A stretch of 64,000 bases of DNA from Aureibacter tunicatorum (GTDB taxonomy: Bacteria > Bacteroidota > Bacteroidia > Cytophagales > Cyclobacteriaceae). Where the stretch lies: positions 1,302,001 to 1,366,000 of the forward strand of contig NZ_AP025305.1 of assembly GCF_036492635.1 (NCBI RefSeq), read 5' to 3'. Both the position numbers and the translations under genes were made by a program. Below are positions 1-8,377 of this stretch, in pieces. The notes under the pieces are model-generated. The model worked only from the letters and a program-made list of their open reading frames with translations, made no database searches and was not told where the DNA came from. Numbering within the stretch: the stretch's first letter is position 1; the number at the start of each line of letters is the position of its first letter.

Positions 1-675
1 TCTCTGCAATAAAGGCATATCATCAAAACCTTGCGTCCCGCGCGTTCCGCCGGGACTCATGCTTATGAATCTTAAATGAGGATGTTTTCTTGCCATGGAA
101 GACATCCACATGGTTCCTCCGTATTTGATAACGCCATACACTTGCATTGCGTCAAAGTCGTTTCCAAAAGCTTTGCCATTGAATACTTCTTTAAACTCCT
201 TCACTGAAGAAGTCTTAAGGCTTGGTCTTTTCATTCCTGTTTTTTCTATGCCTCTGGCTGCTTCAGAACTTGCAAAAAGAGCTGTTTTTTTCAGCTTATC
301 ATATTTGATCATTTCATCCAGTAGATAAACATGTCCTAGCAAATTGGTGGCTGTGATCTGGGTAACACCGTCTGAAGTGATCTTTTCAGGAGTTTTGCCA
401 CCCATGCCGCCCGCATTCATAATCAATGCATCGACAGGTTCATTCATGCTCATAACAGCATTCCTAACCGAATTTAGATTGGATACATCCATGACTATTA
501 TTTCAAAGACTTTCCTGCCTGTCTTTTCCTCAAGATCTTTTTTTGCTTCCTCTGCTTTGACTCTGTTTCTGCATGCCAAATAGATCTTTTCAGTATGATT
601 CAACATGGCAAGCTGTCTAGCAGTGTCTTTGCCAATACCCGCATTTGCACCTGTGATTAAAACTGACTTATTCAT
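1..675 (-). CDS. Short-chain dehydrogenase/reductase (SDR), 3' end outside window
   Basis: NAD(P)-dependent oxidoreductase of the classical SDR family; the substrate cannot be told from sequence. The ATG is at 675 on the minus strand and 225 codons are visible before the left edge, so the C-terminus is missing. The Rossmann cofactor motif TGANAGIG is at residues 8-15, an FASSEAA stretch supplies the catalytic Ser at about residue 155, and the catalytic YxxxK is YGVIK at residues 180-184. It is the last visible gene of a same-strand run AraC regulator - DUF4345 protein - SDR, with 51 bp separating it from the DUF4345 gene. The family assignment is firm. Some relatives act on retinol or protochlorophyllide, but nothing here supports naming one. 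Confidence 0.9.
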   Translation of the reverse strand, partial: MNKSVLITGANAGIGKDTARQLAMLNHTEKIYLACRNRVKAEEAKKDLEEKTGRKVFEIIVMDVSNLNSVRNAVMSMNEPVDALIMNAGGMGGKTPEKITSDGVTQITATNLLGHVYLLDEMIKYDKLKKTALFASSEAARGIEKTGMKRPSLKTSSVKEFKEVFNGKAFGNDFDAMQVYGVIKYGGTMWMSSMARKHPHLRFISMSPGGTRGTQGFDDMPLLQR

Positions 676-726
676 AATCTCTAGTGATTTTTAATTTGAA
701 ATGAAATTTGTTAGAAGGAGTGAAGA

Positions 727-1134
727 CTATGCTGTCTTTTTGCCATTATATTGGTATATCGAAAAGAAGACAAAGCCGGTAATGCCAAGGATTAACTCCA
801 ATCCAGTAGCCTTGACCAAGCCATCAACGGGCATTCCATCCGCCAGTATGCTGATCAATCTTCCGATACCTAGAGATGTGAATAATAAGGATGCTAATAG
901 TGTGGACGTATAACTTAGCGAGCATCGAAAAGCTCCTAGCAAACTAACTATCGACACTCCTAATAACAGAGCGCCGAAAGCTCTTGAATCATTGATAATA
1001 TTGATGTTTTCAGCGATATCTATGCCTGATCCAGCTTTAAATTCCACAGGAACGGATAATGTGGCTCCGCCAAGAACCATCAATAAGATTCCGGATAAGA
1101 TAAGGTAGGTTTTTAATACTTTTGAATTTCTCAT
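727..1134 (-). CDS. DUF4345-like small integral membrane protein
   Basis: Protein of 135 residues with about four hydrophobic segments (about 9-27, 50-68, 76-95, 108-126), so it should sit in the inner membrane. The pattern of a glycine-rich first helix, a loop with an N-D-S-R-A motif around residues 47-51 and a third helix ending in a G-R pair resembles DUF4345, a family without a known biochemical role. It lies between an AraC regulator gene and an SDR gene on the same strand, with gaps of 84 and 51 bp, so the three are probably co-transcribed. A specific function cannot be given. Confidence 0.65.
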   Translation of the reverse strand: MRNSKVLKTYLILSGILLMVLGGATLSVPVEFKAGSGIDIAENINIINDSRAFGALLLGVSIVSLLGAFRCSLSYTSTLLASLLFTSLGIGRLISILADGMPVDGLVKATGLELILGITGFVFFSIYQYNGKKTA

Positions 1135-1218
1135 AACATTGTTCTTTAATTGTTTCGATACAAATGTCGCGGTAATCCAAAAGATTGATTTTACAGATTA
1201 GCTCAAAAGCTTCTCATT

Positions 1219-2055
1219 TTAGCTCAATCGAAAGTCTGTGGGCGATTTTCCATATTCAGCGGAGAAATTGCGATTAAAAGTAGCCAAGGAGTCATAGCCC
1301 ACATCAAAAGCTATATCCGAAATTCGTTCGTTTCCCGATTTCAACATATCAGCGGCGCGTTCTACTTTTCTTTTATTAATATATTTCTTCGGACTTTCGT
1401 CAAATACTTCTTTGAACTTTCTTTTGAAAGAGGGCAAACTCAAATGAGCAAGCGCAGCTAATTCTTCCAAGCTAAGGTTAGCAAATAGATTTTGTTGAAT
1501 GACTTTCTTGAACTCAAGCTCTTTGGGTTGAAATAAAGCTGATAAAAAATCCAGCTGAGAAGGCGCTTGTTGTGACTTGGTCATCAATAGAACGAATTCT
1601 TTGAGCTTAGTTTTGATCATATTATCGTCGGCAAGTTCGGGACTGTCTAATAATATATTGATACTTTCTCGATAATTATCCAACAATCGATCGACTTGAA
1701 CTTGCTTCATGTTATAATCTGTTTTATAGTCTGTAACCGAATACTCAAATTCAAAAAGATCTTTGACTAAAGAAGGGTACAAAAAAACGCCAACAGCTTC
1801 CACGCCTTCCTTGCAAAGAACAGGATCATCCGTTGGTTCAAAAAAATAGTTGAGACACTTGGCTAGCATTGCTGTGCTTCTATTTAGTTTAAGGTAGTCT
1901 TCCGGTGCTCTAAGGCCGACTTCACCCTGATTTACAAACATAAAGCAAGCTTCATCTTCGACATAGTTTTTTAGTGTTCGATTAAAAAAAGGCATGGAAA
2001 GTCGAATAAACACAATCTTTCCTTTGTACTTGATTACTTGCTCTTTGAATTCCAT
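1219..2055 (-). CDS. AraC-family transcriptional regulator
   Basis: DNA-binding regulator of 278 residues. The N-terminal half (about 1-170) looks like a cupin-type sensing domain typical of the family. The C-terminal hundred residues hold the two helix-turn-helix units: one around LSLEELAALAHLSLPSFKRK and a second around ISDIAFDVGYDSLATFNRNF, ending in the family signature G-x-S-P-x-x-F-R. It heads a minus-strand run with the DUF4345 and SDR genes, so it probably controls them, possibly with itself. The 593-bp AT-rich gap upstream separates it from the divergent peptide cluster. The family call is secure; the effector is unknown. Confidence 0.92.
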   Translation of the reverse strand: MEFKEQVIKYKGKIVFIRLSMPFFNRTLKNYVEDEACFMFVNQGEVGLRAPEDYLKLNRSTAMLAKCLNYFFEPTDDPVLCKEGVEAVGVFLYPSLVKDLFEFEYSVTDYKTDYNMKQVQVDRLLDNYRESINILLDSPELADDNMIKTKLKEFVLLMTKSQQAPSQLDFLSALFQPKELEFKKVIQQNLFANLSLEELAALAHLSLPSFKRKFKEVFDESPKKYINKRKVERAADMLKSGNERISDIAFDVGYDSLATFNRNFSAEYGKSPTDFRLS

Positions 2056-2648
2056 TTATAATTATGATTGCTAAACAAATAAAATAGATAATTAAGTTGA
2101 ATATATAAGGTTCAATGTTTGTATTCTATAAAAAATGAAAAAATAGATTTTAATATGCTTTAAGAAGTATATTTTATCTTTTGTGTTAATTTTTAAACAT
2201 GCATTAGTTTATTTATTTTTAATGCTAATAAAGTTATATATGATACTGTTTTGTTTTTTTTTATTGTTTTGGTTATAATATAGTATATTTATTTTGCATG
2301 CAATTCGTTGTTATTGTTAAAAATCTAATTTTTATTTTTGTTTTACAGTTTTATTTTTCGCTTTGTTAGTGAGATATTTAACAATATGTTCATATATTGT
2401 TGTGTGTTTTTAGTTTGAAAAAAATTAGATTTGTTTCAGTAATATAAATATTTCATTTGTCTCATGTTATTTCAGTTATGATAAAAAAGTTTTTTTGTTT
2501 TATTATCTACTCTTTGTTTTCTTTAGACTTGGTATTTAATAGTATTCATGGTGAGTCTAGAGTAGGTAGAGAATGATTGATAGGAATTATTGACTGGAGA
2601 AATATTTGTGCTTTGTATCATTTAGGTAATTTTCAAATCGTTTCAATT
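2056..2648. other. AT-rich intergenic region between AraC regulator and peptide cluster
   Basis: A 593-bp stretch dominated by A and T with many T runs, lying between the divergently read AraC gene and the first cysteine-rich peptide gene. I see no convincing reading frame. An open frame does run upstream of the peptide's ATG at 2649 in the same phase from 2577, but it would put a non-signal extension in front of a clear signal peptide. The promoter of the peptide genes must lie here; a sequence near 2503-2520 resembles the Bacteroidota -7 box but has a one-base spacing error, so no promoter is called. Confidence 0.5.
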
Positions 2649-2828
2649 ATGAGGAAAATTAAGTTCATTGTTCTTACAGTAGGCGCTTTACTTGCATTTG
2701 TTTCAACTGTTGACGTTGTTAATGCTGGTACTCAAGGTAGCGGTTGTTCTCCTTGCCCGACAGGTGGCCCAATTTGCTGTGTTTCAGATGGAATATATTT
2801 TTATGGTTATTTCGATGATGAAAGATAG
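2649..2828 (+). CDS. Small secreted cysteine-rich peptide 1
   Basis: Precursor of 59 residues beginning MRKIKFIVLTVGALL. Residues 1-26 form a signal peptide with a V-N-A signal peptidase I site before G27. The predicted mature peptide of 33 residues has four cysteines, at 33, 36, 43 and 44 (C-x2-C-x6-C-C), and an aromatic and acidic tail ending FDDER. ATG 2649 is chosen over an upstream in-frame start at 2577 because only the shorter form starts with a signal peptide. It is the first of three tandem paralogues. The layout resembles the NVEALA-type small peptides that in Bacteroidota sit beside 6-bladed beta-propeller proteins, but the NVEALA motif is absent, so this is analogy. Function unknown; signal, bacteriocin-like or structural roles are all open. 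Confidence 0.7.
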   Translation: MRKIKFIVLTVGALLAFVSTVDVVNAGTQGSGCSPCPTGGPICCVSDGIYFYGYFDDER

Positions 2829-2992
2829 CTTTTGCTGTTAAGATTGTGATCTTTTTATGTCTTTTCTTTTTAGTTCATTGAGTCTTTATTGAATAATTCA
2901 TGAGGTGAGTTTAAGCGTTATGTGTTATGTAGTGTATTGAATTAATTTGCTATAGTTAAGATATTGTGATTTCATTTATTTAAATATTTTTT

Positions 2993-3184
2993 ATGAAAAA
3001 GGTTTAACTACTTGTTTTGACATTAGGTGTAATGGTAGTGCTTGGTACGACTGTAAATACTTCTGTTGTTGCAGGGCCAATAGGTGATGGTTGTGATCTT
3101 TCACAATGTAGTGGTAGTACATTTGTATGTTGTAATCAAGGTAATGGTTTAATATTCTATATGGGAAGAGATTCGAATAGGTAG
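2993..3184 (+). pseudogene. Cysteine-rich peptide 2, interrupted by TAA at codon 5
   Basis: Second tandem paralogue. From ATG 2993 the frame reads Met-Lys-Lys-Val, then TAA at 3005-3007, then continues open to TAG at 3184. The part after the stop aligns without gaps to the signal peptide of peptide 3: both carry VNTSVVAG at the cleavage site, followed by C-x4-C-x6-C-C. Peptide 3 has Lys (AAA) at codon 5, so one A-to-T change explains the stop. No other ATG would restore the basic start of the signal peptide; the next ATG (codon 14) and a TTG (codon 9) would both truncate it. This is either a recent nonsense mutation, a sequencing error, or a gene kept silent. The intact body argues that the lesion is young. 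Confidence 0.75.
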
Positions 3185-3336
3185 TAGTTTCTCTCTTTGT
3201 AATGGAGGTGAAATAAAGTGTTGGGTAATTAAGTAATAAATTATTTGAGTCGATAAGACTTGTAATAAGGTTCAAGATATTCACATCAAGGTGGTGTGTA
3301 TTTTAATAATTAATTTTAAACAAAACTTATTTTATT

Positions 3337-3516
3337 ATGAAAAAGGCAAAATTGTTTGTTTTCGCTATTGGTGCAATGGTAGCACTTGGTTCGGCTGTAA
3401 ATACTTCTGTTGTTGCAGGCCCTCAAGGGGACGATTGTGGTGTTGCAGCTTGTGGAGGTGGTCCATCTAAATGTTGTCAAACATTTAATGCACGTTATTA
3501 TACTCGAGTTAATTAA
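3337..3516 (+). CDS. Small secreted cysteine-rich peptide 3
   Basis: Precursor of 59 residues. Residues 1-27 are a signal peptide (MKKAKLFVFAIGAMVALGSA...) with a V-V-A site before G28. The predicted mature peptide of 32 residues has cysteines in the arrangement C-x4-C-x6-C-C, as in the broken peptide 2 and with wider first spacing than peptide 1. The tail is basic and aromatic (ends YYTRVN), unlike the acidic tail of peptide 1, so the paralogues share leader and cysteine frame but differ in charge. A strong terminator follows 17 bp after the stop, so the peptide genes probably form their own transcript. Too short for default gene callers; function unknown. Confidence 0.72.
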   Translation: MKKAKLFVFAIGAMVALGSAVNTSVVAGPQGDDCGVAACGGGPSKCCQTFNARYYTRVN

Positions 3517-3532
3517 ATCGTATTAATTTAAG

Positions 3533-3567
3533 ACTACATGAAAAAGCTTCTTTTTCATGTAGTTTTT
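3533..3567 (+). terminator. Rho-independent terminator after peptide genes
   Basis: Perfect 14-bp inverted repeat (3533-3546 against 3550-3563) with a 3-base loop, running into five T residues at 3563-3567. It ends transcription of the peptide genes before the beta-propeller gene. The arms are A/T rich, so some read-through is possible. Confidence 0.85.
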
Positions 3568-3663
3568 CACAGTATTATATTGATTTAATTAGATTAAAAG
3601 ATACTGATATTGGGTCAGTATGTGATTTTTTAATTGAGTATGCGTTAAATCATAATTTAAAAT

Positions 3664-4746
3664 ATGAATATAAAAAATATAGGAATAATATCTATTGGAG
3701 TAATATTATTAGGAATTTTTTACTTAAATAGTAATAAAAGTAGAATAAATTCTACTAAATTTGACGCAGAGTTAAATCAGCAAGTTACTTTTATAAGTAA
3801 TATTGTTGAAATTGAAAGAATAGATTTAAATAAATCATATTCAAAATTCAGAAAAGATAAAAAGGTGTTTTATTTTTTAGATACTAAAGATCATAAAATA
3901 TATACACATGATTTAAAAGGGAAAAAAATAGCATCTATAGGTGGAGGAAAAGGAATGGCACCTGATGAGAGTGTTTGGGTTTATGATCATAAGTACGATT
4001 CAAGTGGGGTTTTTATTGTTGATATACAAGGGGCTAATTTGAAAAAGATCTCTCATGAGGGAGACTTAATTTCATATGGTAAACTAATTGATGAAAAAGG
4101 TGAACTAAATAGAGGTGTTGCATTAGGTAATAATATATTCTTACTTACTAAGTTTGATGAACTTTCGAATCAACTAAGAGTAATTAAATTAAGTTTAAGG
4201 AAAGATTCAATAAACTTAATTGAGGAAAATATATTAAAATTGCCTAAAGAATCTTCTAGATATGATTTCTATTATGATGGAGATTTTGTTACAAATGGGA
4301 ATGAATCTGTTTATTATTGTTGGTTTACAAATGATTTTGTAATTCTTGATAACAATGGTAGAACAAAATTTAATGCAAAGTCTATTTTTGAATCTGAAGG
4401 ACCTAAAGTAGTTACCAAAACAAATGTAAAAGGACATCAATATACAAAGTATAAGTCAAGATATTATTTAAATAATTCAGCAGCCATCGATGAATCTTAC
4501 TTTTATATGCTTACTAAATTGAATCATGGGGAAGAAACTGAACAGAAGCAAAGCTATATAGATGTTTATAGCCTAAAAAATGGTGACTATGTAGGTACGT
4601 TGAAAATTCCTGCGATTCAAGCAACGGGTGACCTTGTTGAATACCCGAAAGAAATATATAAAGAAATGGATTCAAATGATCTTTATGTCTTATATGAAGA
4701 AAGTCACCTCGTAAAATATAAATTAGAAGATGAAAGATTCAATTAA
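3664..4746 (+). CDS. Membrane-anchored 6-bladed beta-propeller-like protein
   Basis: Protein of 360 residues with one N-terminal hydrophobic segment (about 5-22) and no lipobox cysteine, so it is probably anchored in the inner membrane facing the periplasm. The rest is a series of beta-rich repeats. An IGGGKGMAPDE stretch near residue 95 recalls the G-x-G-P-x-E loop of the 6-bladed beta-propeller proteins common in Bacteroidota. Such proteins are often found next to small NVEALA-type peptides, which fits the three peptide genes just upstream. Its last 17 bases overlap the start of the MauE-like gene, implying coupled translation. The role is unknown; binding or maturation of the peptides is an inference from position only. 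Confidence 0.6.
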   Translation: MNIKNIGIISIGVILLGIFYLNSNKSRINSTKFDAELNQQVTFISNIVEIERIDLNKSYSKFRKDKKVFYFLDTKDHKIYTHDLKGKKIASIGGGKGMAPDESVWVYDHKYDSSGVFIVDIQGANLKKISHEGDLISYGKLIDEKGELNRGVALGNNIFLLTKFDELSNQLRVIKLSLRKDSINLIEENILKLPKESSRYDFYYDGDFVTNGNESVYYCWFTNDFVILDNNGRTKFNAKSIFESEGPKVVTKTNVKGHQYTKYKSRYYLNNSAAIDESYFYMLTKLNHGEETEQKQSYIDVYSLKNGDYVGTLKIPAIQATGDLVEYPKEIYKEMDSNDLYVLYEESHLVKYKLEDERFN

Positions 4747-5170
4747 AAGCAATATCAGCAATGGAAGCGATTTGATTATGATCCTTCTCTATTCATATAC
4801 AGGTATCATTAAAATATTTGATTATAATGGCTTTATTTATAAGCTGAAGACATCCTCTGTAATCGATAGCGATTTGATTTATTATTCGGCGATGACTACG
4901 CCATTTTTAGAAGTGATTATCGCTGTGGCTTTATTATTTAATAAAACAAAAACGTTAGGTAGAATATCCAGCATATCTTTGATGTCTCTCTTTACTTTTT
5001 ATCTTATATTTTTAAAAGCCGATGGCCAAAGTTGTTCATGCGGTGGTATATTCGAGCAATTGTCATTTGACCAGCATTTGTATTTGAATGTTGCCTTTAT
5101 CATAATTGCTGGGCTTCCATTTCTTTTTTCCTCTAATAAGGAAGATAAGATCATTCAGGCACAAGGTTAA
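4730..5170 (+). CDS. MauE/DoxX-type redox-associated membrane protein
   Basis: Protein of 146 residues with four predicted membrane segments (about 14-31, 52-71, 80-97, 116-133). A paired-cysteine motif, Cys102-Ser-Cys104-Gly-Gly, lies between helices three and four, matching the C-x-C-G motif of MauE-like proteins. MauE is needed for disulfide formation in methylamine dehydrogenase, and family members are linked to periplasmic thiol redox work. Start ATG 4730 lies inside the end of the propeller gene. Beside genes for four-cysteine secreted peptides, a role in their oxidative folding is a reasonable inference but unproven. No thioredoxin-like partner (TlpA, MauD) is encoded nearby. Confidence 0.75.
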   Translation: MKDSIKSNISNGSDLIMILLYSYTGIIKIFDYNGFIYKLKTSSVIDSDLIYYSAMTTPFLEVIIAVALLFNKTKTLGRISSISLMSLFTFYLIFLKADGQSCSCGGIFEQLSFDQHLYLNVAFIIIAGLPFLFSSNKEDKIIQAQG

Positions 5171-5185
5171 TTATATATATTGTAG

Positions 5186-5222
5186 CAGCTATAAGCCAAT
5201 AAATGGAGTATAGCTGTTTTTT
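5186..5222 (+). terminator. Terminator-like hairpin between MauE gene and first RND gene
   Basis: 8-bp inverted repeat (5186-5193 against 5209-5216), 15-base loop, then six T residues. It sits only 5 bases before the ATG of the RND permease at 5228. It may reduce rather than abolish read-through, or be an attenuator; the long loop makes it weaker than the hairpin at 3533. Confidence 0.5.
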
Positions 5223-5227
5223 CTTTT

Positions 5228-8200
5228 ATGAGTTCATTTCGAGTTATTCTTATATTTATTCTTTTAAGTTTGTTAGGCTTGTTTGTATTGCCTTATCAAA
5301 CGGTTAGCTTATTGCCTATAAAAGATAAAAATGGAATATCAATTTCGTATATTTTTGCAGATGCTAGCCCTGAGAATGTTGAGAGCGAAGTGACATCGTT
5401 CTTGGAAAACCATTTATCAGCGATTAAAGGACTTAAGTCAATAGAGTCCGAGTCTAGATATGAGTTTGGAAGTATTCACCTTGAGTTTGATGAAGGGGTG
5501 GATTTATTTCAAATGAAAAATGAGATAGGAATAATTTTAAGGAATTGTTATCATCAGTTGCCTAAATCATGCAGCTATCCTTTCGTTAGGTTTTCTTCCA
5601 ATACAAATATCAATACAGAGGAACCATTGCTGGTATATCAAGTGTGGGGAGATTATCCTCTTCCTGAGCTTAAGGAAATTTCAAATCAAGTAATTCAAAA
5701 TAATATATCGCAGCTGCAAGGAGTCAAAAAAGTAGCTGTGCATGGGGCGCCGGAAATGGTGTTGAGAATAGCATATGATGTTAATAAACTGCAGGCTAAT
5801 AGATTAAACAAGTCTAATATAATAAACAGCTTAAATAATTTAAATTCAAAAGCTGTCCAGAGAGAAAATATTACAAAAGCAGGTCAAAGATATCTGGTAG
5901 GAATAAAACCAAGAATCAATTCTTTAGAAGATCTGAGAAAAATTACAATTGCTAATTCTAACAATGATTTGATTGTTCTGGGAAATATTGCGGATATTTA
6001 TTTTGAAAAGAATGAGAAAAGCACCCATTTTAAAGTAAATGGTAAAAATGCTCTAGTGCTTAAAGTCTTTGCCGAAGATGAGGCAAACAAGCTGTTGACC
6101 GGAACCGATGTGAAAGAAGCTATTGATGAATTGAATAGTCAATTGCCCGCTGGAAGCAATTTAACTTTACTTCATGATCAGACTGATTTTATCAATCTTG
6201 AATTAAATAAAATATATGTAAGGTCATTTATCTCTTTAATGATATTAGCATTATTTATATTGGCGATTAGGTCTGGTGTAAGATATATACTTGTATTATT
6301 CTCTAGCTTAATTATAAATGTTTTACTGGTTTCGCTCATACTGTTTGTGTTTAAGGTTCACATTCATATATACACATTAGCAGGCTTGTCTATTTCGTTT
6401 GGAATAATGATAGACAATGCTGTGATTATGATGGATCATTATGGTGCAAATAGAAACAAGTTTATAATTACAGCATTGATCGCTATTTCCTTAACAACTG
6501 TGCTCGCTTTATTGGCAATATTCTTATTGCCCGATAGTATATCAGGTGATTTGAATGACTTTGGGTTGATTATAGCTATTTGCATAGTTTCGTCTCTTTT
6601 TATTTCATTTTGGTTTATTCCTGCCATGATGAATATGTTTGATTTTGGTTTATCTCAACCAAGTGATAAAACCAAGTTTAAGGCGAAGAAGTGGTTCATA
6701 AGGTATAATGCTATGCTGATAGTATTATCGAAAAATAAAATACTGGTATCATTAGCAATAATATTGACATTCGGCGTTCCTGTATATCTAATTCCTGATA
6801 AAATAAAAGGCGATAGTAAATGGTCGATAGTATACAATGATATTTCAGATAAAATAGAATTTAAGGAAAAAGCACAACCAATTTTAGACAAGATGCTAGG
6901 GGGAACGGTGAGTTGGTTTTTGAAAAATTTGCATGAAAATTCCGGCTTTAGAGATTCAAAAGAATTGGTGTTGAGGTTGAATGTCAAAATGGATCCTTCT
7001 TACGACTCGGATTATTTAGGAAGAGTATTAGCTAAGGTTGAGCAAGAGTTATTGAAAAACGAAGGAATTAGACAGATCTTCACTACACATATGCCCAATA
7101 ATACGGGTCTAATTGAGCTGTTCTTTCATGATGATTACATTGAAAGCGGAGGAGCTTTTAAAGTGAAAAATGATTTAGCCAATTTGTCGGTTAATTGGTC
7201 TGGATTTCATTGGGTCATTTCTGGTATAGGAAAGCCATTTACTATGGGGATGACTAATAATTTAGAGGCTTCAAATTTTGTTGTCAGATCTTATGGGTAT
7301 AATCTTGACCAACTTAACAAACAGGTGGAAAAGCTGACAGAGAGTTTAGTTTCTAATGAAAGAATACAGGATGTAAATACAAATCTAGACTTTAATGGTC
7401 ATAAAGAGTGGAGTACGAAAAGTCTAATACTGAAGCCTGATTTGTTGGGACTTAATTCTTATAACCATGCTTTGACAGAGTCATTCAGTCAAATTGAACA
7501 GTACAAAAGCGTCGGATATGCCAAGCAGAATATAACACTGGAAAATAAAAACCACATTGTGAGTGTCAGAGAGAAAAAAGATGATGTGTTTTCATCATAT
7601 GACTTAATGAATCTCGCTATGGAAGTTGATTCAGCGAAGTTTATTAGCCTTAGCGCTGTGTCTTTTATGGACAAACAGAAAAGCGTGTCTAGTATTTATA
7701 AATACAATAGGAATTATATTAAAGATATTTCATTCCTGTACGAGGGAAGTTATAAGTTTGGGGACTATTTTCTAAAGGATGTACTTGAGAAGTTTTCCAA
7801 AACATTGCCATTGGGCTATAAGTTCGAAAAGTTATCAGGCAGTTGGAAGTGGGAGGAAGAAAAGCAAAAGTATGGTCTTTTGTTTCTCTTATTGATCGCA
7901 ATATTTTTTGTATGTTCTATTTTATTTGAAAATATTCGACTTCCATTAGCTGTAATATGCGTCATACCGATATCTTTTATTGGCGTGTTTATCGGTTTTG
8001 CGAGCACTGAGTTTTATTTTGACCAAGGAGGGTATGCCGCTTTTTTGATGTTGTCGGGTATTTCGGTAAATGCGGGCATACTCATAATGAATGATTATTT
8101 ATCAAATAAAAACAAAGGTTTGCGCAACCCCATGCTTAAAGCTCTAATTAATAAGTGCAAGCCTATATTTATCACAAATATGTCTACCTGCTTAGGCTTG

Positions 8201-8377
8201 GTCCCTTTTTTAATGGGAGGGGATGAAGATGTTTTTTGGTTTTCCATGGCATTTGGTACGATAGCGGGCTTGTTTTTTTCTGTGCTGGCTGTATTTGTGT
8301 TTATACCATGCTTTGTCATTGTTGATAGAAAAAAAACAAAATTAGTAAATAACCTTATATCAATAGATCATGAATGA
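5228..8377 (+). CDS. RND-superfamily transporter permease (first)
   Basis: Proton-driven export permease of 1049 residues, the usual length for HAE/HME-type RND pumps. It has TM1 at the N-terminus, a large periplasmic loop (about 30-330), a block of membrane helices (about 330-480), a second periplasmic loop and a C-terminal block from about residue 880. The TM4 proton-relay motif reads G-I-M-I-D396-N; AcrB has two aspartates here, and one is kept, as in many RND relatives. In TM10 the AcrB lysine is replaced by Asn in SVNAGILIMND. It overlaps the adaptor gene by 8 bases. With the adaptor and a second permease it forms a three-gene export module without an outer-membrane TolC-like gene. The substrate is unknown; the upstream peptides are candidates. 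Confidence 0.9.
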   Translation: MSSFRVILIFILLSLLGLFVLPYQTVSLLPIKDKNGISISYIFADASPENVESEVTSFLENHLSAIKGLKSIESESRYEFGSIHLEFDEGVDLFQMKNEIGIILRNCYHQLPKSCSYPFVRFSSNTNINTEEPLLVYQVWGDYPLPELKEISNQVIQNNISQLQGVKKVAVHGAPEMVLRIAYDVNKLQANRLNKSNIINSLNNLNSKAVQRENITKAGQRYLVGIKPRINSLEDLRKITIANSNNDLIVLGNIADIYFEKNEKSTHFKVNGKNALVLKVFAEDEANKLLTGTDVKEAIDELNSQLPAGSNLTLLHDQTDFINLELNKIYVRSFISLMILALFILAIRSGVRYILVLFSSLIINVLLVSLILFVFKVHIHIYTLAGLSISFGIMIDNAVIMMDHYGANRNKFIITALIAISLTTVLALLAIFLLPDSISGDLNDFGLIIAICIVSSLFISFWFIPAMMNMFDFGLSQPSDKTKFKAKKWFIRYNAMLIVLSKNKILVSLAIILTFGVPVYLIPDKIKGDSKWSIVYNDISDKIEFKEKAQPILDKMLGGTVSWFLKNLHENSGFRDSKELVLRLNVKMDPSYDSDYLGRVLAKVEQELLKNEGIRQIFTTHMPNNTGLIELFFHDDYIESGGAFKVKNDLANLSVNWSGFHWVISGIGKPFTMGMTNNLEASNFVVRSYGYNLDQLNKQVEKLTESLVSNERIQDVNTNLDFNGHKEWSTKSLILKPDLLGLNSYNHALTESFSQIEQYKSVGYAKQNITLENKNHIVSVREKKDDVFSSYDLMNLAMEVDSAKFISLSAVSFMDKQKSVSSIYKYNRNYIKDISFLYEGSYKFGDYFLKDVLEKFSKTLPLGYKFEKLSGSWKWEEEKQKYGLLFLLLIAIFFVCSILFENIRLPLAVICVIPISFIGVFIGFASTEFYFDQGGYAAFLMLSGISVNAGILIMNDYLSNKNKGLRNPMLKALINKCKPIFITNMSTCLGLVPFLMGGDEDVFWFSMAFGTIAGLFFSVLAVFVFIPCFVIVDRKKTKLVNNLISIDHE

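Noticed and set aside
2503-2525. Promoter-like box upstream of peptide 1
   Set aside because: Reads TA-nnn-TTTG, one base too long for TAnnTTTG, in a region so AT-rich that near matches are expected by chance.
2577-2648. 24-codon upstream extension of peptide 1
   Set aside because: It would place a non-signal stretch before a clear signal peptide, and peptide 3 starts at the equivalent of ATG 2649.
2991-3284. 97-codon minus-strand frame across the second peptide gene
   Set aside because: It is a shadow of the peptide-coding strand: no signal or domain, low-complexity composition, and it covers a region explained by the paralogous plus-strand peptide.
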